Shown: one piece after another, positions 1 to 6,921 of the stretch
How the letters are laid out: every line of letters begins with the position of its first letter
Position numbering within the stretch: position 1 is the stretch's first letter
NCBI GenBank assembly: GCA_030638185.1
Contig: DAOWFD010000109.1
Coordinates: 1 to 15,539 of the forward strand
Source: Candidatus Aegiribacteria sp.
GTDB taxonomy: Bacteria; Fermentibacterota; Fermentibacteria; Fermentibacterales; JCC-6
DNA: 15,539 nucleotides
Direction: 5' to 3'
Notes under the pieces: model-generated
Seen by the model: the letters and a program-made list of their open reading frames with translations, nothing else
Told to the model about the DNA's origin: nothing
The model's database searches: none
Translations under genes and position numbers: made by a program

Positions 1-183
1 GAATTTGACCTTTTGGGCATTCTGTCAGTACATCCAATGCGCGCCAGCGCTGTTCTGAGATTCCTGTCAGAGGCGGGGAAATCGGAATCCATACTCAATG
101 AACTTATGAGTAAATGTGCAATTAAACGGGTAGAATATGATGGGCAGATATTCTATGTCAGACGGTTTCCAGGAAACCGATAG
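1..183 (+). CDS. C-terminal end of an unidentified protein (5' truncated)
   Basis: Frame 1 is open from the first base to a TAG at 181-183 and gives the last 60 residues of a protein whose start lies outside the window. The piece begins EFDLLGILSVHPMRASAVLRF and ends YVRRFPGNR. Its pattern is a helix, a short turn, a second helix (SILNELMSKC), then a basic beta-hairpin (VEYDGQIFYVRR), as in small winged-helix-like C-terminal domains. I recall similar tails on some radical SAM proteins, but no cysteine cluster or catalytic motif is inside the window, so that is only a guess. Codon use and GC resemble the downstream hydrolase gene. A gap of about 365 bases with a transposase relic separates it from the next intact gene, so co-transcription cannot be assumed. 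That the reading is real is fairly sure; the function is unknown. Confidence 0.6.
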   Translation, partial: EFDLLGILSVHPMRASAVLRFLSEAGKSESILNELMSKCAIKRVEYDGQIFYVRRFPGNR

Positions 184-279
184 AGATCCCGTAAACCGCT
201 GACATGCAACATAATAATTGTATCCTATGATTCATATTCAATTCAACTACAAGTACTCAAATGCAAAACCTGATCTTAC

Positions 280-471
280 TTGCGGTTGATTATTTCAAAG
301 CACAGCGGCTTTGGTGTTTACAGAGGGGAACCGGTCAATGACGCCGAAGGGAGGAAGAGTCTTGCGGAGTACTTCTCCAGAGCTCCGCCAGAGCCAATGG
401 AACTTGTCTTTGAGCCATGCGCAGATTACATTCCATGGCAAAACGATGTTCCGGGAACTCCCGGGAACTGA
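280..471 (+). pseudogene. Remnant of an IS91-type (Y2 / transposase_32) transposase
   Basis: A 63-codon open stretch beginning TTG carries HSGFGVYRGEPV, then EGRKSLAEYFSRAP. This matches my memory of the C-terminal part of IS91-family transposases: a 'sGF.V..G..v' strand followed by a '.sLa.Yi.Ra' helix. The family normally continues with a phenylalanine/serine-rich segment and a 'VIYRSK'-like strand. Here the sequence after RAP loses similarity and stops at a TGA (469-471). No upstream catalytic HUH or tyrosine region is present, and an in-frame TGA lies at 271-273. The end of the piece includes a 10-bp near-tandem repeat (451-460 and 461-470). It is best read as a decayed, non-functional relic of a former insertion. 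A tiny unrelated gene is the alternative. No good ribosome binding site is visible. Confidence 0.5.
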
Positions 472-495
472 TCTCAGGATAGAGAGAAAATCCAG

Positions 496-535
496 TTTCC
501 TATTGCCTGAGCTGTTATGTTCCAGGCAAAGGAAA
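496..535 (+). promoter_or_regulatory. Stem-loop immediately upstream of the hydrolase ribosome binding site
   Basis: TTTCC (496-500) and TTGCCTG (503-509) pair with CAGGCAA (523-529) and GGAAA (531-535). This gives 12 base pairs interrupted by a small TA/A internal loop, with a 13-base apical loop. It ends two bases before the GGAG (537-540) of the gene starting at 549. No U-tract follows, so it is not a standard terminator. It could modulate translation of the hydrolase, or it could be an end structure left by the decayed insertion element. The pairing is seen directly; the role is inferred. Confidence 0.4.
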
Positions 536-548
536 CGGAGACAGTAAA

Positions 549-1292
549 ATGATCGTAGATAACATTGAGAATAATTTGTTCAATTACAGGTTTCCTGAGG
601 AAGAAGGATTCCTTTATGGATTCAATCTGTATGCACTGATAAACGGGAATGATGTCCTGCTGATAGATTCAGCATTCAGCAGCCAGGCGAGACAGGTTAA
701 GAAGGACCTTACATCAAAAGGGCTCAGACTCACCCATGTACTTTTAACGCACTTCCATCCCGACCATGTGGCCGGGCTTATTGCTCTTGATGCAGAGATA
801 ACGGTGCTGGGCAGCCCTGAGTACGAAAAGACTCTCACAAAAGACATACCGCAGAGAGTTACTGCAGTATCCTTTTCTGATGGATTCCAATTCGGTGATT
901 TCAACCTTGCATTCACTCCTGCGCCCGGGCACTCGGCGTGCAGTATACTTATCGATATCAACGGGAAATACCTCCATGCAGGAGATAACCTTATGAGTCG
1001 TTACGACGGGAAAGCCATTCTGCCCTGGGTTGAATTCAGCGAGCTTGCCAATCACATTTCGTCACTGGAAATGCTGAAAGAAATGAACAGGGACAGAATT
1101 ATCCTTGGACATGGTCCTGAGCTCTTCGGGAGAAAAGAAGTCAGTCAGGCCATAGATGACAGATTGAATTATTTAAAAGCTGTTTTTGACACTGCCGGGA
1201 AATGCTCTCACAAGGAAGCAACCGCTGGCTGTTCATGCGAATTTGCAGGCAATGAGTTTTTTCAAAAACTGATAGCAGAATCAGCTAACTGA
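549..1292 (+). CDS. Metallo-beta-lactamase-fold metallohydrolase
   Basis: This 247-residue cytosolic protein has the complete MBL-fold metal site: HFHPDH at residues 68-73, His128 in PGHS, Asp146 in HAGD and His188 in LGHGP. These bind a dinuclear zinc (or iron) centre and activate water for hydrolysis. The N-terminal strands (NLYALINGNDVLLID, about 26-40) match the usual start of the fold. It resembles the glyoxalase-II-like/general hydrolase branch, not true beta-lactamases: there is no signal peptide, and the substrate cannot be told. After the last metal ligand a helix leads to an unusual C-terminal CxH-x6-CxC cluster (Cys219, His221, Cys228, Cys230) that may hold an extra metal. The ATG start is supported by GGAG eight bases upstream. 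The gene stands alone on this strand and converges on the GH44 gene. Confidence 0.85.
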   Translation: MIVDNIENNLFNYRFPEEEGFLYGFNLYALINGNDVLLIDSAFSSQARQVKKDLTSKGLRLTHVLLTHFHPDHVAGLIALDAEITVLGSPEYEKTLTKDIPQRVTAVSFSDGFQFGDFNLAFTPAPGHSACSILIDINGKYLHAGDNLMSRYDGKAILPWVEFSELANHISSLEMLKEMNRDRIILGHGPELFGRKEVSQAIDDRLNYLKAVFDTAGKCSHKEATAGCSCEFAGNEFFQKLIAESAN

Positions 1293-1301
1293 ACTCAACT
1301 C

Positions 1302-1323
1302 ACCCGGATTCATCCCAGGTATT
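1302..1323 (+). repeat. Solitary arm of the dispersed palindromic repeat
   Basis: Twenty-two bases starting ACCCGGATTCATC match the left arm of the 186-bp palindrome at 8713-8734 at 19 of 22 positions. The arm lies nine bases after the hydrolase stop codon, in the 69-base convergent gap before the GH44 gene. No partner arm follows, so this is a half-copy, a decayed copy, or a gene-end motif. Both arms with a gene just ahead are read in the same orientation relative to that gene's stop codon. Confidence 0.45.
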
Positions 1324-1361
1324 GTGTATAGTCCGTATTATGCTTTCATCCATATATTTTA

Positions 1362-3230
1362 TTATTGCAAAAGTAAAAATTTCTTTGAAACAGTACTATC
1401 TCCAGTTTGAACCTGCAAAAAATAGATACCTGACATGAAATATTGAACATCAATATTAACAGTAGTACCAAATGGAATAATAGTCATCTCTTTTAACTTT
1501 CTGCCGGAAATATCATAGATTAAAATACTAACAGCAGAATTAACAACTTCAAGGAAATTAACATTTACTTCTTTTAGCAGAGAATTGTAATATACCGTGA
1601 AACTACTTACTCCTGAATCTATCTCTTCTTCGTCTTCTTCTTCTACGAAAGTCCCATTAGTCAATACAATATGATAAACAGATAACGGAGATAGATTAAA
1701 ATCAAATTGATTGTTTGTAAATGAAAAACCGGTTCCATTATGTATTGATGTACTGTACCTGTCAAAATACCAAGTTTCAGCTGTGTTATATTGATAATTA
1801 CTGGTGATTTGAAAATTACCATTGATGATGCTATCATAATTTTTATTCAAAACAATGATATGAAGACATGTCGGATCATTATCATCAACAGTAACATATA
1901 TGGAAGTGTTTAAAGTATCATTCATAGTTGCCAGTACTTTTGTACTTCCAAAGGTATTTGAATTTCCATCATAGTTTCTATAAATATTGTATGCAGTAGC
2001 AATATATTCTTCGCTTGATCCCCATTTTGAAGCAAAATAAACTCCATATTTGCCAAATATTCCTAATGCTTCAACCTGTGCTATTCCTCCCGAAATATGG
2101 TTTGAAGCTCCGTAATCATATTCAGTTATTGATAATTTCGTGCCTGGGTAGTATTCCTCAATAGAATTATTAAGATAGTGAAGAAGCACTACCGGACTGA
2201 AATACTGACCAATCCAACTATCTTCAACATAAGTTGAATCCCACAAGGTGCGGGGCACCTGCATTCTTGTTTCAGAAACAGTCTGTGAAGTGTCTCCGCT
2301 ATAAACCCCTGCCGGTTCCGGATACCAATGAACATCAAGAACATCTAAGAGTCTATAACCTGCTGAATTAGAAGCCAGACGCATTAAATCCAGATAAGCA
2401 TCGATGAACCTGTCATAAGTTCCGCTGTAATCAGCCCAGTCAGACGCACCCTGCAAATCTAAAAATGCGGAAAAACCATATAAATCCGGCCCAAAAACTT
2501 CTGCAAATGAATCCATTTCTTTAACTGTTGCCGCCAAATCAATCGATTTAGACATTAATTCCGCAATAGTCAGAGTATCAGAATGAAGCCTTGGATGAGT
2601 ATACACCCACAATGCAGGTTCATTGTCCAGTATATAGCCTTTAACACCGGTTGCAGTATTTGCGGTTCCATAAGTACTAATTATGAAATTCAACAATTCA
2701 TCAATATAAAGTACATTGTCTGTGGTATCAGGCATTAATACAAATGGTGAACCTTTTCTGTTAATCACTTCTACCCACCTGGAAGATGGAGCAGTTTCCG
2801 ATACTTCAACAGTACCGTATTTATCCCGAGCAGCATAACCAGCCATAGGTAGTGTAAGCAGAGTATAATTATCCTGGCTTAATGATGTATTGTGAAAAGT
2901 CGTTAATGATATCCCTGGTACATCATAATCACTGGAAGGAACTCCCAGAATCCATGGTATATAATTATCACTGGAATGATAATAATCAGCTCCGGCATTT
3001 GAAGCATTGTTTTCCCAATTAAAACCTGTGAGTCTATTTCCACCCATTCTTCTGGCTGTTGAAAAATCTGTAACTGCCGGCATATTAACGCCATAGATAT
3101 ATGGACTTATTTGTCCTATTCCCTGGTTAGTATTAATATGATAATCCACATTAATTTGCGCCTGAAGCGAGGAATATATAAATAGTAAATTAAATACGAT
3201 TAGATGTGTGCACATTTTCATCTTCATCAT
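1362..3230 (-). CDS. Secreted GH44 endoglucanase/xyloglucanase with T9SS-type sorting domain
   Basis: This 622-residue exported glycoside hydrolase matches family GH44, whose members cut beta-1,4-glucans such as cellulose derivatives and xyloglucan with retention. Seen features: a signal peptide (basic start, hydrophobic 10-22, likely cut after Ala24), ISPYIYGVN (41-49), RRMGGNRLTGFNWE (60-73), and DNEPALW with Glu204 as predicted acid/base. Next come DVHWYP (299-304) and ITEYDYG with Glu370 as predicted nucleophile, then HISGGIAQ (378-385). An acidic linker EEEDEEE (530-536) leads to a roughly 80-residue C-terminal beta domain with YDISGRKL and SGIYFLQV motifs typical of type A T9SS sorting domains. 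The protein should therefore reach the cell surface or medium. Most of the gene is far more AT-rich than its neighbours, suggesting transfer. The start is ambiguous: four ATGs lie in the first six codons, and only a weak AGG precedes the first, so residue 2 or 4 may be the true start. Confidence 0.88.
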   Translation of the reverse strand: MMKMKMCTHLIVFNLLFIYSSLQAQINVDYHINTNQGIGQISPYIYGVNMPAVTDFSTARRMGGNRLTGFNWENNASNAGADYYHSSDNYIPWILGVPSSDYDVPGISLTTFHNTSLSQDNYTLLTLPMAGYAARDKYGTVEVSETAPSSRWVEVINRKGSPFVLMPDTTDNVLYIDELLNFIISTYGTANTATGVKGYILDNEPALWVYTHPRLHSDTLTIAELMSKSIDLAATVKEMDSFAEVFGPDLYGFSAFLDLQGASDWADYSGTYDRFIDAYLDLMRLASNSAGYRLLDVLDVHWYPEPAGVYSGDTSQTVSETRMQVPRTLWDSTYVEDSWIGQYFSPVVLLHYLNNSIEEYYPGTKLSITEYDYGASNHISGGIAQVEALGIFGKYGVYFASKWGSSEEYIATAYNIYRNYDGNSNTFGSTKVLATMNDTLNTSIYVTVDDNDPTCLHIIVLNKNYDSIINGNFQITSNYQYNTAETWYFDRYSTSIHNGTGFSFTNNQFDFNLSPLSVYHIVLTNGTFVEEEDEEEIDSGVSSFTVYYNSLLKEVNVNFLEVVNSAVSILIYDISGRKLKEMTIIPFGTTVNIDVQYFMSGIYFLQVQTGDSTVSKKFLLLQ

Positions 3231-3515
3231 CCTGGAAATATATGTTTAACATATTCTCAACAATTAATTAACATAAGTTCATACCAGGCTGTATTATTGC
3301 CGTCAAGTACAGAAAGTGAATTATGTCTGCATAAGCATACCCGTTATTGGAGCGAAAAATGCCTCCAACTCATGCAATACACATCAACAGATCTGGAAAC
3401 TTATGCATCTGAAGAAATCCGTTCAACATGCTCCTGCCGTAGAATACAGATGCGGGCTGCTCTGCTTAACCAGATCTGGGATAATGGTATCAATGAATCA
3501 CTCTACCAGTACATG
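3231..3515. other. 285-base intergenic region with a short palindrome near the GH44 start
   Basis: No convincing gene is seen on either strand. A 15-bp perfect palindrome, ATATGTT-T-AACATAT, occupies 3240-3254, about ten bases before the GH44 ATG. It could be an operator or part of the promoter, although AT-rich DNA yields such repeats easily. I found no clear terminator hairpin for the propeller gene that ends at 3516, so read-through into the GH44 gene is possible. Confidence 0.3.
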
Positions 3516-4877
3516 TTATTGTAGTTCCAGCCGAAACAGTTTCTCACCAGTTAAAGGATCGATGCCGATATACCACAAGTTGCTTCCGTCGTGGGCGAGA
3601 CCGTAGGCCCGTGGTAGCGATCTATCGGTAAAACTGTAAGTGGCGGTGATTTCGCCAGACAGTAATATAGCATACAGCTTGTCGGCATTCGTATTCATTT
3701 CGCCGTTATCAATCACCCACAGCGTATCAGCATTAAATACGATACCATTGAGCTGTGCATTACTCCAGGGGATTATGGTTATTTCCAAACCTTCATCATC
3801 GATAGCAACAATTTGCTTATTATCATTGTTGATGCACCATATTTGCGATCCGTCGTAGGTCATGTAAGTCATGCTAAAAGAGGGGAATGCGCCCAATACG
3901 GAGATATTCTCACCGAAGAGTTTATAGATTTTTCCGGTGATCACGTCTGCCACCCAAATCGCGTCGTCGGCAAATGTGAGGCCACCCGGTGCATCACCCG
4001 GCGCAGGCACCGAGGAAATGAGTGTACCGTTTGTATCCAACTGCAGTATTTGATTTGTTGAGGACAAATAGCCTTCGGCCACCCAAAGATAAGTACCGTC
4101 AAATGCAATGTCTTGGAGTTGGGACCCCGGTATGTTAATTGTGTCGATCAATTCACCGGAAGTAGTGTACTTCCACAGGACAGGATCGCTGCCCGATGAG
4201 AGCCAAAGATGTGTACCGTCGGTAGTGAGCCCTTCGATACACATGACAGGTACTTCAAAACTGAAAATGGGATTGCCGGAATAATCTATCTGGTATATTC
4301 GAGCGCGGCCTGAGCCTGTATCAAAACCGGAAATCCAAATTGATGATTCATCACAAGTTAACCCTTCGACCATTTCGATCTCGCAGGGCAGTGAATCCAA
4401 TACTGTGCCCTCGGTTGTAAACTGGTATAGAGTGTTTTGAATACCGGCGCAGTTCGCGCCCCATAAATGTGTACCGTCAAATCCCAGACCGCTAATATGA
4501 CCGCTGCCGGGGGCATTCAAGATGGTGCAGTCATCACTTATCTGGTAGATCAATCCGGTTCCCCAATGATCATCACCGACGATCAGTTTCAGGTTGTTGC
4601 TGGCGATGCCTCTTGGATAATTTCCGGGTGGATTTAACGTTTCTAGTACCTGGCCTTGAGTACTCAATTGCTGCAGCATGCCGTCCGTCAAAATCCAAAG
4701 ATGACTGCCGTCAAAAGTCAGGTCTCCATCATAATCGGCTGAAATGTCGTAAGAGCCGACAACAATCACACTGTCTTCAGGTTCTATTCCTGAAGACCCT
4801 GTCGGGTCATTACTTTCTCCGCAGGAGAGAACCGATACTATTAATAGGATGGCTATAGTAATTATTGCTGTTTTCAT
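3516..4877 (-). CDS. Predicted beta-propeller lipoprotein of unknown function
   Basis: I place the start at the ATG at 4877, not at an in-frame codon 36 bases upstream. GAAGGGG lies eight bases before it, and the protein then opens with a classic export signal, MKTAIITIAILLIVSVLSC. Cys19 would be the lipidated residue, so this is a periplasmic or surface lipoprotein of 453 residues. The mature part contains about ten copies of a 35-50-residue unit marked by 'FDGxxLWv', for example LTFDGSHLWIL, LGFDGTHLWGA, LTTDGTHLWLS and MTYDGSQIWCI, often followed by a '...l.ys..G.vi' strand. This is the pattern of beta-propellers such as the NHL, streptogramin-lyase-like and glutamine-cyclotransferase-like groups. 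No catalytic residues of those enzymes stand out, so a binding or scaffold role is likelier. It lies just upstream of the GH44 gene on the same strand, with a 285-base gap. Confidence 0.75.
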   Translation of the reverse strand: MKTAIITIAILLIVSVLSCGESNDPTGSSGIEPEDSVIVVGSYDISADYDGDLTFDGSHLWILTDGMLQQLSTQGQVLETLNPPGNYPRGIASNNLKLIVGDDHWGTGLIYQISDDCTILNAPGSGHISGLGFDGTHLWGANCAGIQNTLYQFTTEGTVLDSLPCEIEMVEGLTCDESSIWISGFDTGSGRARIYQIDYSGNPIFSFEVPVMCIEGLTTDGTHLWLSSGSDPVLWKYTTSGELIDTINIPGSQLQDIAFDGTYLWVAEGYLSSTNQILQLDTNGTLISSVPAPGDAPGGLTFADDAIWVADVITGKIYKLFGENISVLGAFPSFSMTYMTYDGSQIWCINNDNKQIVAIDDEGLEITIIPWSNAQLNGIVFNADTLWVIDNGEMNTNADKLYAILLSGEITATYSFTDRSLPRAYGLAHDGSNLWYIGIDPLTGEKLFRLELQ

Positions 4878-5261
4878 ACTAAAAACCCCTTCATATTCAC
4901 ATAATAACCTCAATACAACATTTCCTAATACTGTTCATAGTTTGTTTATCCGTCAAGAAAGAAGAAGAACCTCTCAAAGTCGAGTATGTCTCGGGCATTT
5001 ATGGCAGACATGGCGTGGCCGTGACCACCGTCAGGGGATCTTACCGAAAGCACCAAGCGAAGAGAAATCCGCCGTTTCCATGAAAGATCGTTCCTCATAC
5101 TCCCGTCGCAGAAGGAAATAGAAGTTGGGTAATAATTCATGGCTCCGACTTCTGGGGGAATGTCTACCTTCATACCGAATTCCCAGTGCATATTCGTCTC
5201 AACGGTGTTTGACTGAGTGTGTTTCAGGCGGTATGGTCAGTTTCAGACAGGAATCGGAGGT
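4878..5261 (-). other. 384-base gap with a doubtful coding remnant
   Basis: Between the membrane-protein stop and the propeller gene, the minus strand holds an 81-codon open stretch (5191-4946). Its tail, GGHGHAMSAINARDILDF, faintly recalls the His-containing C-terminus of alpha/beta hydrolases. There is no strong ribosome binding site. A neighbouring frame (ETADFSSLGAFGKIP) looks equally plausible, as expected for a decayed, frameshifted gene or for chance. I see no repeat or terminator I would defend. TTGACG on the minus strand near 4953-4958 could be a -35 for the propeller gene, but no good -10 follows. Confidence 0.2.
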
Positions 5262-6863
5262 TTATTGGGACGAATTGAAGGACGGATCCAGTTCATATGT
5301 CCTGTATCCATTTCGGATGAAAAGCAGTTCATAGTTTTCCATGAATTCCTCAAGCCACCCCGAACTTATAAGATATTCATCAATCCTGAAACCAACAGGG
5401 CAGGCCTGACAATCCCCGGTTGCCTGTATAAAGACAAGAGCAGGTCTGTTCTTCTGAATATCCATTCCCAGTTCCATCAGGAATAACCGTTCCTCATCAG
5501 TCCATTCATCAGGCAATCGATATTGGAAACCGGCTGAATCGTCTGCTACGAAGCCACAATAGACCAGCGCTATTGGAAAGGCTGACATGTATCTTGTTCC
5601 CGGCAGTCTATCTGCATATACCAGTGTGGGATATTTTGGATAAACAGAAGTCGAGATGAATGAAATCCGTTCACCCGGTTCTGAATAAGTTTCAATCAGT
5701 TCAAGGTAGTCATCCATGTCTGTATAGTATAAACCGGCAAGCTGAAATGAACTTCCGGCATAGAGAAGGCAGATGATCACGGGGCAGAACAGTAAAGCAA
5801 TGCCGACCAGGTTCCCGGTGATCAGTGTCGATCTGCACTTTTCATACATGATCATGATGACCACAGACAATAGAACCGCCGCAAATCCGATTGCTGGAAA
5901 CAGCTGGTACAACCAACCTTTGTGCTGCAGGAAAAACAGGAGAATTCCCAGAACGACAGCAACAATAAGTGATTCCAGAAGCTGTCTGACCGCAGATCCG
6001 TTTCTCGATAAAGAGAATACTGCCAATGCAATACTCCCTGTAAGTATAAGCCAGAGTTTCAGAGGTCCCCGTATCATATCGTAAAATGCTGCGTTGTAGG
6101 AACTGTAACCTCCCGCAATGAATGGCAACCATCTGGTAAAAAACGGAGAGTTCAAAGACCCCGGAAGCAGCAGGAGATGAACGATGAACATCAATACAAT
6201 CGCGTACAATGTAAGCATCTCCGGTTTAATCAGTACTCCCGCTTTCCTTCCCGAGCGAATGTTCATCCAGATTTCTATGAGTACAACCATCAGAAAAAAG
6301 CTTGGTTTGCACAGCATCAAAACACCCATAGTAAAACCTGTTATCAGCGAAAGCGGTGTGCTGACCCTTTTATCCTGATATCTTGAGAACCTGACGAAAA
6401 AAAACGGAAGATATGCCAGCAGGAACAGATGCGCCCTCTGTCCGAAATCCCCGTCACAAAATGCCTTCATCGAAAAAACCAACACAGATGAAGCAACAAT
6501 GAGAACACTTATTCGTGAGTTAAAGATTCCTGATCTGTGTACAAGCAGAAAAACAGCGAAGCAACTGTAGAGAACAAAGATACTGACTCCCGCAATGAAT
6601 ACATCTGCTACATTTATATTCAGTGAATTCGACAGCAGAACCGGCGGAACATGGATGTACTGCGCCATGTACACATTTGTCTCAATGTGATCAATATACG
6701 GAGTGCTTCCCTCGGTGATCAGTCTTCCACACTGAAGTAAGAGCGCGCAATCGTGGTTCAGCGGCATACCTGAAAACGCAACCGCAAGAAGCAACAATGC
6801 CGCACACAAAAACAGAACGGCTATTGCGGTAGACTTATTGATTATGAAGGAGCTTTCAGGCAT
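5262..6863 (-). CDS. Multi-spanning GT-C-like membrane protein (putative glycosyltransferase)
   Basis: The 533-residue protein starts with a transmembrane helix (about 12-33). A loop with Asp38 (MPLNHDCALLLQCGRLITEG, then TPYIDHIETN) follows, then about nine more hydrophobic segments up to about residue 370 and a soluble C-terminal domain of about 150 residues. A long first periplasmic loop with an acidic residue right after helix 1 is the hallmark of GT-C enzymes (ArnT/PMT/GT39-like), which move sugars from polyprenyl-phosphate donors. The usual paired acidic motif is reduced to one Asp here, so activity is inferred. AGGAG (complement of 6872-6876) lies eight bases before the ATG. The gene starts 58 bases after the mutase-like gene and probably shares its transcript, which suggests assembly of a cell-envelope polysaccharide, glycolipid or glycoprotein. 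The C-terminal domain holds CQACP, of unknown meaning. Confidence 0.65.
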   Translation of the reverse strand: MPESSFIINKSTAIAVLFLCAALLLLAVAFSGMPLNHDCALLLQCGRLITEGSTPYIDHIETNVYMAQYIHVPPVLLSNSLNINVADVFIAGVSIFVLYSCFAVFLLVHRSGIFNSRISVLIVASSVLVFSMKAFCDGDFGQRAHLFLLAYLPFFFVRFSRYQDKRVSTPLSLITGFTMGVLMLCKPSFFLMVVLIEIWMNIRSGRKAGVLIKPEMLTLYAIVLMFIVHLLLLPGSLNSPFFTRWLPFIAGGYSSYNAAFYDMIRGPLKLWLILTGSIALAVFSLSRNGSAVRQLLESLIVAVVLGILLFFLQHKGWLYQLFPAIGFAAVLLSVVIMIMYEKCRSTLITGNLVGIALLFCPVIICLLYAGSSFQLAGLYYTDMDDYLELIETYSEPGERISFISTSVYPKYPTLVYADRLPGTRYMSAFPIALVYCGFVADDSAGFQYRLPDEWTDEERLFLMELGMDIQKNRPALVFIQATGDCQACPVGFRIDEYLISSGWLEEFMENYELLFIRNGYRTYELDPSFNSSQ

Positions 6864-6921
6864 TCAATTCTCTCCTCTGAGAATCGTTTCCTTAACTGAG
6901 CACTATTATTGCTGTACTTTC

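Larger units (their letters stand above)
184..548. other. 365-base gap holding only relics and a stem-loop
   Basis: Between the truncated first gene and the hydrolase I see the transposase remnant (280-471) and an inverted repeat (496-535). The stretch 184-279 is AT-rich and has no gene, hairpin or promoter that I can defend. Confidence 0.5.

Noticed and set aside
278..290. TACTTGCGGTTGA occurs here and again near 8897-8909, suggesting a recombination site
   Set aside because: Thirteen identical bases are expected about once or twice by chance in a window this size, and the second copy is the coding end of the pump gene.
3204..3606. Two + strand frames overlapping the GH44 start and the propeller end
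   Set aside because: Composition is random-looking, they overlap better-supported genes, and no ribosome binding site is convincing.
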